Assembly: GCA_025526995.1 (NCBI GenBank) | Contig: JAHLKG010000018.1 | Span: 1 to 64,000, forward strand | DNA length: 64,000 nt | From: Powellomyces hirtus | Lineage: Eukaryota; Chytridiomycota; Chytridiomycetes; Spizellomycetales; Powellomycetaceae | Direction of reading: 5' to 3' | Shown here: positions 1 to 9,844 of the stretch, piece by piece | Position numbering within the stretch: the stretch's first letter is position 1 | Layout: each line of letters opens with the position of its first letter | Program-made: the position numbers and the translations under genes | The notes under the pieces: generated by a model | The model's database searches: none | What the model was told of the DNA's origin: nothing | Seen by the model: only the letters and a program-made list of their open reading frames with translations

Positions 1-261
1 CACGGGATCAACCGCAACTTCCACCCCCCGCCCAATGTGCCCCACTACGCCCGCAACAAGGCTGTAGGCGTCATGAAGGCTGGACACACGTTCACCATCG
101 AGCCCATGATTTCGGAAGGAACCTGGCATGACCAGCAGTGGCCGGATGGCTGGACAGTAACGACAATCGACGGCAAACGCTCCGCACAGTTCGAAGAGAC
201 CCTCCTCGTCACCGAAACTGGATGCGAAGTCCTGACTAAAAACTTTGAATACACTATGTGA
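1..261 (+). CDS. methionine aminopeptidase type 1, C-terminal part
   Basis: The window opens inside a methionine aminopeptidase 1 reading frame (frame 1 from base 1), which ends at a TGA at 259-261; the 5' part lies outside. Seen: HGI at the first residues (one metal-ligand His), the block [24 protein letters not shown] containing the Glu ligand of IEPM, and [11 protein letters not shown] with the last Glu ligand. These three blocks are the diagnostic C-terminal metal-binding motifs of MetAP1, which removes initiator methionine from nascent proteins in the cytosol. No frameshift is seen and the final tail after the last motif is about 30 residues, normal for the family. The assignment is secure; only the N-terminal zinc-finger part cannot be checked. 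Confidence 0.93.
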   Translation, partial: HGINRNFHPPPNVPHYARNKAVGVMKAGHTFTIEPMISEGTWHDQQWPDGWTVTTIDGKRSAQFEETLLVTETGCEVLTKNFEYTM

Positions 262-1348
262 AGATTGGTTGAGACGCACTTCGAATCTCATTCATTTTTT
301 TAACAGATTCTTAAACGTTTGCGACGCTCGATTCTCATGAGGAACATGGATCTGTTATCCACGCTTCTTCTTGAGGTTCTCAGCGATCCGCACCTCGTCG
401 ATAACTGCGAACGTGATAAACTACCAATGTGGCAGCCAACAGTAGCAAATTTAACTTAGATGTAAGCGATGACTCCATGTTTGTGGTTGCTTTTCGTTGC
501 TTTTTGTTTTCGCAACTCCATGTTTGTGGTTGCTGTTCGTTGCTTTTTGTTTTAGCAAGAAAAAAGAAAGCTATATACTGCAGTGTGAGCTTCCTTATAC
601 ATCCCATTGTATTCATGTTCGTTTCTGTTCACCTATTCATATATTCTACCTTGTACTCTTCTCACGATCGCGGCCAGTCTAGCCTTAATGTCATCAGACG
701 GATGTAGTAACCGCATTCTTAAATGGTCCTATCATGGAAATTATCTTGATGTATGCTCCTGTGCTTACAGACCCTTCCGAATCTGCAACACCAACCATCG
801 CTGAAAGCTTTACCGTCGATACAAATTCCGGCGTCGGGTCTTACATTGCCAGTATTGGTATCTTCATGGTCAGACCTGATTTCAACAGCCCTACTTACAA
901 TATCCGATGTGGCAACAAGTAAAACACTCGATGAAGACACAACGTTTATACATGCGAGCCCCTCTTCTCCGCTACACTTGCACTTACTGAAAGGGCTGCG
1001 GAGACGGCCAGTCTTCTACCTGCAGGATCTACTGCAAAAACTAACGAGGGAGCGGCTTCTGTGCGTGCCACATCTCAAGAATTGCAGCCCTCGCCATTAG
1101 AGCGCGACTTATCAGGAAAATGGGCACCTTGGAGCTACGCCTTAGCGGACCGGCATGTACACAAGGCAATCAATCGAAATGCATAACACAATGGACGGAC
1201 TCGGAAAGAGGTCAATACAATGTAAGAAGGAGAAAGGGGCATGCGCGCTCAGAGCTAAGTTTTGCGTATTCCACACTATCATTTCTATATTTTCCTGTGT
1301 GCAACGGGAACTCACTGACCGAACTGGTAAACAATAACCAATGAAGTG
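262..1348. other. intergenic, with a 43-bp tandem duplication
   Basis: No convincing coding sequence. The stretch carries the 3' flank of the aminopeptidase gene and of the convergent gene that ends at 1349. The only structure seen is a 43-bp tandem repeat in two copies (472-514 and 515-557) that is T-rich and differs at a few positions. Confidence 0.5.
472..557. repeat. 43-bp tandem repeat, two copies
   Basis: Bases 472-514 and 515-557 are near-identical copies beginning ACTCCATGTTTGTGGTTGC, differing by small substitutions. It lies in the 3' flank of the aminopeptidase gene. Confidence 0.85.
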
Positions 1349-3430
1349 TCAGATGTCTGATGTCTCAACGTTCCATGCCCGTGTCGCTCCCACACCCCTC
1401 GCCTTCGGGCATTCGAAAACTCCAGCACCGACCACTGTCGCATCACGGCCTTCGACATCCCGTCCAGGTATCATCTGAAAGGCAAGGTAGCCTCGGGCGG
1501 ACAGGTAGGTCGGAGATATATACCACCGGGCATCAGGATTCACGCTGTAAACGAATCGGCCCAAAGAACCCATGCCACGTACATTGTGCCGCATCACGCC
1601 TGTCTCTGGGTCGGAGTCTCCAGGGATCAGTGGATGGACTGCCGTTACCAATATCAACGCCCGCTGTCCCTTTTCGTCGAATTCCGGAACGTTTCTCAGT
1701 ATGCAGCTGTATTCGGCGTTGACGGATTGTTCAGCCGGGAAGTATGAATCGCAATGGGCCCCTGGAACAATACCCTGCAAACCAGCGGGAAGCTCCGCGG
1801 GAGAAACCAAAAGTAGAGTTGCATCTCCCGTGACCGAAAATGCCTGCAGAAGTCGTAGGAACGCTTCGGAATCCTCCAGCGGCAAATCGATCCATCCGCC
1901 ACGCGTTGCATGGATGTCAGCCAGTTCGCGGAGACAGAACCGCGATCGGCCACTCTCGTTGCTACGATCTTTCATGCTGCGACGGACCAGCTCCGAATAA
2001 AGAGATCCGGCGCAAGCTGATCTCCATTGCTTCAGACGACGATGCAGATCGTCTACCCAGCGGCAATAATTCCTTTCTCCGTCACCGGTCGGTGTTCTTT
2101 GCGATGTTCTTTCCGACGGGCTTCGGCCACCTTGAAGAGTCCCGCAAACAACGATGTTTATCCTGGTACAATACATGAGCTCTTGCAACGATGAGCTATC
2201 GGAGCATTGCATGTCTATCGCAGACTGCATACTTTGCCAGCACGTATCAAACGTCTCGCAAGTGGGCCAAGTGATTCCGCCTCCAGTGGTGGGATCCTCC
2301 GTCAAGTTATGGGACAAACTTTGAGAGATCGAAAACCAAGGACGCCCGAACAGCCTTCGATACCAGGGCAGCTTGCGTCGTTTCTGAGACAGGGAGGCCT
2401 TCAGCTCGGGGACGATAGCCGAGCAGCCCAGGATTGGGATGATCACGGCGCTCGCGTTCTTGAACCGGAGCGCTCGGGTTGAATCGATGAGAGCCTTTCG
2501 TTCGGCGGAGGTCCGCTTTGCACTGTAACCGACCGGTCCACCTTCGTCGTCTAAGCGCGGGACATAGAGGTATTTGCATTTCAGAAACCGCGCTTCGGCG
2601 CGGGCAACGCACACCAGAGGACCAGCTACGCCAAAGTCCGTTGAAAAGACGCAATGCTCTGCGCGGTAAATGTGAGTACCGGCACACTGCTGGTCGACGC
2701 AAGCGCATCGCATCCGTTGGGATGCCTCATTCCTCTCCGCGTTAATGAGCGCAGCAGACGGAAGCGCCGCATAAGATCGAGCCCCCTTTTTCATGAGCAC
2801 GATTTGTCCGGTTTTGACTTCAATCACCCGAATGGGTTTCTGATAGCGCCCCTCGCCTTTGTAACCCGGGATGCGTTCGCAAGTGCCAATGGCATACCAG
2901 TAAAGTGCGGCGATCGCGAGAATTGTGGTCAACACCGCGGTGAACACACTCCTCCCATAGCCAGCACATAGTGCCGCTGCGCCGGACAGGCCTAATCGAA
3001 TGGCGGCGTTTGATGCTTTTTTCAACCCTGGGTTGATGATACGTATCGGTTTTGTGATCCTAGCGACTCGCCGTTTCCCAGTGGCGTGAACTCGATATTC
3101 AATGTATAGTTCAAGCAGCGAGAACGGCAGCAATAGCACAGCGAAGCCAAGCAGTATGAAACCCGGTATCACCGCAGTCGACAGAAGCAGCTGTTCGGGA
3201 AGGCGAATGCCAGAAACCGTCAACCAACCATAGACTGCAGCAGCAAGAACGAAGAGGAACGGCTCCCCCAACTCTGCTATGCGTGGCGAGACACGTAAAG
3301 GCGCAAAGGGTTCCCATTCCAATGCAGGGCGTCCAAGTTCCGTGGGAAGTATGTCTAGAGTCACTTCGCTGCCTGTGGAACTGGCGATGCTTCCTTTCAT
3401 GTTGTTACCGTTGGTCTCCTCGGGATACAT
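1349..3430 (-). CDS. unknown multi-pass membrane protein with long hydrophilic C-terminal region
   Basis: A long uninterrupted minus-strand frame. The open frame extends up to 3742, but I prefer the ATG at 3430-3428 (about 693 aa; a second Met follows ten residues later), because the upstream extension is basic and low in coding character. Seen: about 60 hydrophilic residues, then hydrophobic spans FLFVLAAAVYGWLTVSGI, a second at LLLSTAVIPGFILLGFAVLL, and one or two more ending LAIAALYWYAIG, so three or four membrane segments in the first third. The remaining ~450 residues are soluble, with several Cys residues (CACVDQQC) and a conserved-looking end (RWYISPTYLSARGYLAFQMIP). I recognise no family. 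Introns cannot be excluded, but none is needed. It ends convergently toward the aminopeptidase gene. Confidence 0.65.
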   Translation of the reverse strand: MYPEETNGNNMKGSIASSTGSEVTLDILPTELGRPALEWEPFAPLRVSPRIAELGEPFLFVLAAAVYGWLTVSGIRLPEQLLLSTAVIPGFILLGFAVLLLPFSLLELYIEYRVHATGKRRVARITKPIRIINPGLKKASNAAIRLGLSGAAALCAGYGRSVFTAVLTTILAIAALYWYAIGTCERIPGYKGEGRYQKPIRVIEVKTGQIVLMKKGARSYAALPSAALINAERNEASQRMRCACVDQQCAGTHIYRAEHCVFSTDFGVAGPLVCVARAEARFLKCKYLYVPRLDDEGGPVGYSAKRTSAERKALIDSTRALRFKNASAVIIPILGCSAIVPELKASLSQKRRKLPWYRRLFGRPWFSISQSLSHNLTEDPTTGGGITWPTCETFDTCWQSMQSAIDMQCSDSSSLQELMYCTRINIVVCGTLQGGRSPSERTSQRTPTGDGERNYCRWVDDLHRRLKQWRSACAGSLYSELVRRSMKDRSNESGRSRFCLRELADIHATRGGWIDLPLEDSEAFLRLLQAFSVTGDATLLLVSPAELPAGLQGIVPGAHCDSYFPAEQSVNAEYSCILRNVPEFDEKGQRALILVTAVHPLIPGDSDPETGVMRHNVRGMGSLGRFVYSVNPDARWYISPTYLSARGYLAFQMIPGRDVEGRDATVVGAGVFECPKARGVGATRAWNVETSDI

Positions 3431-3742
3431 TGTTGAACGTGAATATAGGGGCCTCGGGGATAGTGGGAGATCAGGAGAGAAACTGCAAAAGCGTTGACAG
3501 CGGGAACGCACTGCACGACCAGAAAACTTATGTACGGTAGATGCCAATCTTAGAGCGAGACGGCCCACACCGTTTGCACGAGTGTCGCTCCATGGTAGTC
3601 CGTCCGTCAAGCAAAACAATGTGTAAGGAGGAGATGACGTTTCCACGCCCGAGCGGTCAGACCTGGCGAGGCACGACTTGGGAACTTGGCAGTGCCAGGA
3701 GTGCTGACCAACTGCTTGATCGGGCTGCGGAGACACAGCCAC

Positions 3743-5542
3743 GCTACAGTGAAATATCGATAACTCAGAAACTCGGCATGTGGTTAGGGTTAGGGTTCAG
3801 GCTGTACAGTATAAATATACAGGCATTGTTTAATAACTCACAACTCGTCTTGCTTGTTGCTGCTGTAGCCCTTCCCGCCAACACCATCTTTCTCTCAAAT
3901 GACTCGGACGGTACTGGAGTTGAACATGTCAAAAGTGGACTGGCATTTGGGCTTGGTCATGCAGCCGCTCGGGATATGTGATCGCTGCAAGTTCTTCTCG
4001 ATAACGAAGGGGTTATTCTCAAACGCGCGCGTTCAACCGACTGTAATGCATCAACGCAAAGAAAGCAGAGATTTCTCATATTAGCTATCGTCTCATATCA
4101 TTGGATATCATCTGTGTTTCGTTCCGTATCATATCTATCTGCGAACATGAGTGCCAAGATGTTTGATCTCACTGGCAGGTTCCAAGAGATCAAGGGAAGG
4201 ATAACGCACTCAAACACGATCCCCAATCCGCCATCAATAACGACACCATCTGTGAGCAATGAGTCACCGGTGAAATATCTTTCCAGTAGTTATGATGATG
4301 ACCGGTTGCTACTCCCAAACGGCACTTGGTGGGCCTCGACGTGTTTACCAAACTCAGCATAGATGATCCTCCCTTCTATATTCTACATGTTACTGGCTAC
4401 CGATTTTTATCCGGTCCTTAAAAAGTAGGCTGTCTTGATGGGCCGTACTATCAAGCTGCATATCATGGCAGCTTCTAGCGGCTCGTACAACGCCCGCCCA
4501 AGCACTCTCGTAGGGTTGAAGATTTTTCATCGGGGTACACATTCGCCGCTTCGATAATATACTAGAATTCACTGAGCACGCTGCGTTGGTAAAGTGTGAA
4601 TAGAGAGGGCCTCCGCGACCTGATGGGTATTGCGGCACAAGCATTTGTGCGAACTGTTCCATGCCTTTCTTGTTGACAATCGCCTCATAGATGGGTATGA
4701 TATCATCCACGTGGAAGCAACGTTCATCTTTTCTGCTTGCAGGACGTAGCATGTACGTCGCCAGTCGGGATATACTTTTTATCTATATTTGCGCACAGTT
4801 TCAAATGCGCCACAATCATATTTAAGAAAACAAATGGGGAAAAGAAAGAACGGGGAGCTACGGATCTGGACGCTTGCGTATACCCTGGCCGATTGATTCA
4901 ATCAGCAAACTATCCGGTGGTGTGTTGATTTGTTGCATGTTAGACCATGAACCAATTCTTTTCCATATGAAACTTCGCTTAAAACAGAAGCAATAAACTT
5001 TAGATAGTTCTCCTACCTTCCATTCTACTACCTTCTATCCCAGAGGATGCCTGCTCACACTTTAGCGGAAGAGAAACTACGCCTTCTGCATGTCACAATC
5101 GCTCTTCTCCGTTGTGGTCTAAACCATTGAACAAGAACGGCAGATCGCGAGCTGCGAGAAGAAATTTGATTGCCCAAAAGAAGGAATTCTAGACTGTTCG
5201 ATAAATCAAAAAAACCGTTGCAAAAGGCGACCCACGCCTCTGTTAACGCGACAAATGTCAATTGAGCTTGCCGTGGTCCCGAGCCCCAAAGGGGATGCCA
5301 GCCGACAAACATCGAAACTACTCAGTGTCCTTGGATGGAAACAACGTCCCAAAACAGAGGCTCTGTAGTCGAGCAGAAATATATAACACGCTCCGCGGCA
5401 AAGCCCCGTCCTTCCTCTGAAATCCACTAGACATGCTGGTATCTACATACATCGTTGCTGCGGAGCTTAGAAGGTTAGTGCTTGGAAGGGGTGGGGGGGT
5501 GGTAAATACTGCATTGAATGTAGGAACGATACACACTCGTCT
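3743..5542. other. poorly coding stretch with one interstitial telomere-type repeat
   Basis: Only short open frames without recognisable motifs. A TTAGGG-type repeat sits at 3782-3797. A 120-aa minus frame (4752-4390) and an 82-aa plus frame (4114-4362) are open but show no family features. A T/A-rich tract lies near 4950-5040. Confidence 0.4.
3782..3797 (+). repeat. interstitial telomere-type repeat (TTAGGG)
   Basis: About two and a half TTAGGG units in the orientation GGTTAGGGTTAGGGTT, followed by a TATA-like AT stretch (AGTATAAATATAC, 3807-3819). Too short for a telomere; a telobox-type regulatory element or a repair scar are the usual explanations. Confidence 0.8.
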
Positions 5543-6109
5543 CTAAACATGAACATCTTGTCTACTGCAAGTGTGCATTGGAGGAGAGTCCCTCGCCAAA
5601 GGCATAGGACACGCTGTGGTTCCTCTGCAAGTTTTCCATAGGTGAGGTTGCGTGTGTACATGTGGCGAGACAAGGGCTGTGTAGGGTAATCTTGGGGCGG
5701 CAGTCAAGTTTCCTTCAAGATCCACGCCGAGGAACTTTTGGTTGGAAAGCACAACCTCTGCACTACAAACAGCCTTTTCGTCAAGTATGATGATAGGTCC
5801 ACTGAACGCCAGGTACGAAGAACCTGGGGAGGAGAGACTTTGCGGAGGACCGGAAAACAAAACGAGGGAGGGAAAGAAGACGCCCGTCAAGAGCACCAGA
5901 TCAAGGACTGAATACAGTGATGTGAACGGCTCTAAAAAGTGACCGACGATATGGAGAATGCCTGGGTCGCAAGTAGTTTTCCTATCACCACATATGAGGC
6001 CGAAGCTTCCTCCGTCCGGCGTTTCATTCAGACTCGGATCCGCTTGGATTCTCGCCAGCTTTCTAAGGAGATATTGCAGCTGGAAGAGCTCTGGCGCAGC
6101 TGTTGGCAA
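5543..6109 (-). CDS. hypothetical protein, possible exon
   Basis: A 188-codon open frame on the minus strand. Its first two thirds look coding: an amphipathic start (FQLQYLLRKLARIQADPS), then a hydrophobic stretch (LYSVLDLVLLTGVFFPSLVLF), then IIILDEKAVCSAEVVLSNQKFLGVDLEG. A plausible splice acceptor (GCCAACAG, just inside the frame at about 6100) suggests that it is an internal exon and that the listed start is not the true one. The last 50 residues are less convincing. No family is recognised. Confidence 0.35.
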   Translation of the reverse strand: MPTAAPELFQLQYLLRKLARIQADPSLNETPDGGSFGLICGDRKTTCDPGILHIVGHFLEPFTSLYSVLDLVLLTGVFFPSLVLFSGPPQSLSSPGSSYLAFSGPIIILDEKAVCSAEVVLSNQKFLGVDLEGNLTAAPRLPYTALVSPHVHTQPHLWKTCRGTTACPMPLARDSPPMHTCSRQDVHV

Positions 6110-6120
6110 CCCTAACCCTT
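6109..6120 (-). repeat. short telomere-type repeat near a putative splice acceptor
   Basis: Plus strand AACCCTAACCCT, i.e. AGGGTTAGGGTT on the minus strand, a few bases before the possible acceptor of the 5543-6109 frame. Confidence 0.6.
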
Positions 6121-6726
6121 TCTCCGCCGTCGGTGCAATGGACTTGTTCGTGCAATGATTTGACGTGCCTTCTCAAATGGCCCTCCTCCCCCGGTCGGCT
6201 TTTCACTGACGCCAACTGTGCTCTACGAACTGTGTGCGTCGATCCAGCTACGGGTTGTAGATCTCTTTGTAACCCACCGCCCTTGAGTGGCAGTGTGCGA
6301 GACGAACCTGTAGGTAGCATTCTCAAGCGGCATATACCCAAGTGGAAAGCCATACATTGTATGGATTTATCATTTTTGTGCGCTGCTGTTTTTATGCGAT
6401 GAGTCGTTACATTACTTTACGAGATTTGGAACTCGGAAGTTGCTCCGCTGCCCGTCTTTTTATCTCTCGTCAATACACGAGACGTGTCTGCTGAGTGGTG
6501 TTCTGAAAACTGTACTTTGTAGTTGCGTAGGCGAAAAGTTTTTGATATTGCACAAGGGAAACTGAAAATCGCTCTAATTTCTATAACGCCAACGGAAGTC
6601 ATTGTTGAGGCCGAAAGATACTGCCGCAGCATATGGACATAGAGGAAGGCAGATGAGATCAGCTACATCCATTTTCCACCTCAATTGAACTCGCTACTCA
6701 AAGTCCGGTGTTCTATTGCTCGCTAT

Positions 6727-8661
6727 CTACGTGTGGGTTGCGACCTTTGCAAACCATTCGGCGCAGCCCATTCCATAAAACGGATCCCGGCAATCCTTCA
6801 GCATCTCCCCATCCATTTGCAAATGGATCCCGAGAACCTCATCATTATCTTTCATTGCCACGGTAGCGTTAAGTCCGGTCAGGGCGACGAAGAAAGTATC
6901 AGGCCCGATCGGTGTAACGGAGGTCTCCAGCCGCGGATGGTACTGTCCAACCGAGAGGAGGAGTGTGTCAGATCCTTTGGGAAGAGCCAAGGTCAAGTTC
7001 CCGTATCCAGGCGAATGGTAAGTGCCTTGGTACGCAGACATGGGCAGCCTTGCAGGAAAGGTAGGGCGAGGTAGGGGCGCCTGTGTGGGGGGCGGGGAGT
7101 CGCTCTTGCATGTGTAAGATGAGGCAGGGGGGCTCTTGGGCGTCAACACACTAGAGGCATAAACAAGGAGTCCAACGTTCGTTAGCAATCACCTTCCAAA
7201 TCTGCACACCACGGCAAATGCTTCTATCCTCATTCGGCACCTTTCAAACACGTAGGTACAAACACGCTCCAAAAAGCAGGGGTTGGGACCGCTGTTCGTT
7301 AAGACGACCACTCCCAGGTCAGAGTTTGGAAGCATGCACATTTGGCTGTAGAATCCGTTTGTCGCACCGCTGTGGCCGTAGTATGGTTCTGAATTCCACT
7401 GACCAGTCATGAGACCCAATGCATCTGTCATGAAAGAATATCAAGGAGACGAATGATGGGTACAGTGATAGTGCATCCGAATGATTTGATGTTGGGTTGA
7501 CCCTCAGGCTTCTTAGAGCAGTTCGACTTACAGCCAGGATCCGTGACATTAAGAAACTCGTTTCGACCCGGAGCGGAGGCGCGTTTCACATGCGGATGGC
7601 GGAACTCTCGAAGGGTCCTTCTGGACAAGCCAAAACCACGACTTCCTCTCCGCAGAGTCTTCAATAGTTCCCTCACGTACTTGAGCATATCGTCAGCCGT
7701 GCTCGATATAACCCCCGCCCCCCCTGCCACGTCTATGAACACATCTGCAGCATCTGTCTCGGAACTCTTGCCATCCGATCTATTCGGAGTGCTTGCGTAG
7801 TTGGCGTAATCCGTAACCGTATCCTTCATCCGCAGGGGATGAAGGATATGTCTCGCTATGTAGTCACCCCAGGATGATTCAGATAATTTTCCGAGGAGTT
7901 CTCCGGCAAGAATGTAGGCTTGGTTGCTGTAATGCAAGCTTCCGTCTCGGAGGGGCGCGGCAGGAGCGTAGTATTTCAGCCTGTCCAGTACCTCCTGTGG
8001 GTGTCGCGTCAGGGCAGGGTCGAAAATGAAATCGTGCCTGGCAAGACCCTATGAAAAAAGAAGGATGTGTGAATAGCTTGAGGTTTCTGATCATCGTTAT
8101 CCTAAGGCATGGGAAGAGGCCAGAATGCTATATACGGCGGCTATTTTACCGTTTGATGTGACAGGATGTCAAGCAGAGTCACATTTGCGTTTGTGCCAGG
8201 ATCATAGAAGGCAGGTGGATTGTCCCAAAGCCTGGCCAGTGTGGGCATCACTGGCTGATCCCAACGATGCTTGCCCTGGCTTACGATCTGGCTAAGGCCT
8301 ACCGAAGTGAAGCTCTACAAGACGAACGTGAATTTATTTCTGTTTCAAAACCGCAAATGAACAGTGGACTGTCCCAGCGCAATTTGGCGGACGGCTCGAT
8401 TCATACCTTTGTGAGAGATCCTATCATGAACAAGGTGCCTGCATCGATTTTGTCCGTTCCATTTATGGTCTTGAGACCGAACCCTTGCGCCCAAGAGTGA
8501 CCGTTATACACCACGCCGACGGATGCCCCGCGAATGCCGGCCTCTTCTCGCAATCGATCGATAACCGCACTTAAATTCACTGCGTCTACAACATTGCCGA
8601 CCTGGGCAAGCGCTCCGACGGCCGTGGCGAGTAAGGTTGGCAAGATGACCGAAATGAGCAT
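6727..8661 (-). CDS. secreted serine beta-lactamase-fold hydrolase (class C / LACTB-like)
   Basis: Five exons on the minus strand: 8661-8407, 8314-8150, 8048-7532, 7424-7241, 7150-6727; all introns are GT..AG, the last with a CTAAC branch site, and phases close to 514 aa. Seen: a signal-like N-terminus (MLISVILPTLLATAVGALAQ), the nucleophile motif SLTK (Ser82, Lys85; formed across intron 1 and continuing SFTSVGL), the YSN motif (Tyr180) and HSG (His330, in YYGHSGATNGF), the three active-site motifs of the class C beta-lactamase/DD-peptidase fold. The ~140-residue C-terminal exon carries a small beta domain (YQGTYHSPGYGNLTL) typical of eukaryotic family members. Likely an extracellular esterase or peptidase; the substrate cannot be told from sequence, and antibiotic hydrolysis should not be assumed. 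Confidence 0.9.
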
Positions 8662-8860
8662 GGTGTGACAGTATGAATATATCTCGAACGGGGACAGTCA
8701 GATGACAGACACACAGTGCACTGTAGTTTGTACTATCAGCCCTTCTAGAGAGCTGCAGATCGTGTGTATTCGAAGGTAAAAAAACGTTCAAGTTGTTTTT
8801 GTTTTCAGAACAGCTTTTATGTGTTGTTTCAATCCGAGCCGCAGCGTGGCTTGGTCCAGA

Positions 8861-9078
8861 CGCCCAACGCCTTTCCTTCTCCTGGTTGGGCGTCTGGCCA
8901 ATGCCATAGTGACTCGCAAGGCCGGCGTGAATCACGGACGGTTGCCTTTTGCTTCCTCGCCCAACGCCTTTCCTTCTCCTGGTCGGGCGTCTGCCCAACG
9001 CCATAGTGATCCTTCTCCTTGTTGGGCGTCTGCCGAACGCCATAGTGACTCACAAGGCCGGCGTGAATCACGGACGTG
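8861..9078. repeat. imperfect repeat array with 8-bp inverted repeats
   Basis: A core beginning CCTTCTCCT and running through a CGTCTG.CCAACGCCATAGTGA-type block occurs at 8875, 8972 and 9011 (spacings 97 and 39 bp). Copies one and two start with CGCCCAAC, which pairs with GTTGGGCG 16 bases later (8861-8868 with 8885-8892). A second shared block, AAGGCCGGCGTGAATCACGG, follows the first and third copies. It lies 200-420 bp upstream of the beta-lactamase-fold gene start. Confidence 0.85.
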
Positions 9079-9179
9079 CTTCCTCGGCGTCGCTCGGCGG
9101 CCTCAGTTGGTTACCGGTATGCCGGTCACGCGTCACGGGCGGAGGTCCAAAGATAGGATCCATTGTAAGGACTAATCAT

Positions 9180-9844
9180 TGAGTATCGTAGTCCTCAATA
9201 TTTCGCTCCTGACTACTCGAGCGTTGCGACCATTTTAAAGGGCGAGGAATAAAAAAAATGTAAATACCCTCTATCCGTGTTCATTTCAGCGCAGCCGTTT
9301 GTTTTGCACCCGGAGCCCGTGGTCCTTCGTCTGTCTCCCCGTCAAGTAGTCAAGCAGTCAAGTAGTTGGTCCCACAACCAGCATAATAGATGTAGGATGG
9401 CAGAAACGTGATTGATTACTCTCACGTCACATGACAAGGGCGCAGCAGCCATCGCACTGCTTGTGTAACACCAACTTATGAATAACAATCCATGCTAGAT
9501 GTAGATCGACTGGGGGTCGTCAATCGGCCATTCGTTCGCACACGTTTCCGTTCGTTGACTTTGACTTTGTGGGACGGACTTTCTGTGACGCGCGCTGCCA
9601 AAAAAAACCCTTATCCTCCTCTTGCATTTGCATGTGCAGTATATAGACCCGCCAGACCCTCCGCCATCCCCTCCCGCTGTTGACGCCCCCCCACTGCAAT
9701 AATCGCTGTTCTACTCAGTTCTCGTTGGCCGCCCTGCCCTCTCTCCTAGTGCACGCACTCCATGCGCAACGCTGCTATTGTCGTTTACGTGGTCCCCGCT
9801 ACCGACGCTATCGAAGCTTACCGCTCAATTAAATAACATTTGTC
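9180..9844. promoter_or_regulatory. upstream region of the ENA-type ATPase gene
   Basis: Non-coding. A short tandem repeat of a CAAGTAGT/CAAGCAGT unit lies at 9341-9365. A TATA-like GTATATAGAC is at 9638-9647 and a pyrimidine-rich stretch (9650-9750) precedes the start codon. No specific regulator site can be assigned. Confidence 0.4.

Noticed and set aside
3431..3742. N-terminal extension of the unknown membrane protein
   Set aside because: Open but without coding features; two downstream Met codons give a more natural start before the first TM segment.
4390..4752. Weak resemblance of LYSHFTNAAC to the G-alpha TCAT region
   Set aside because: Only a few residues fit, the nucleotide-binding Cys-Ala-Thr is not preserved, and no other G-protein motif is near.
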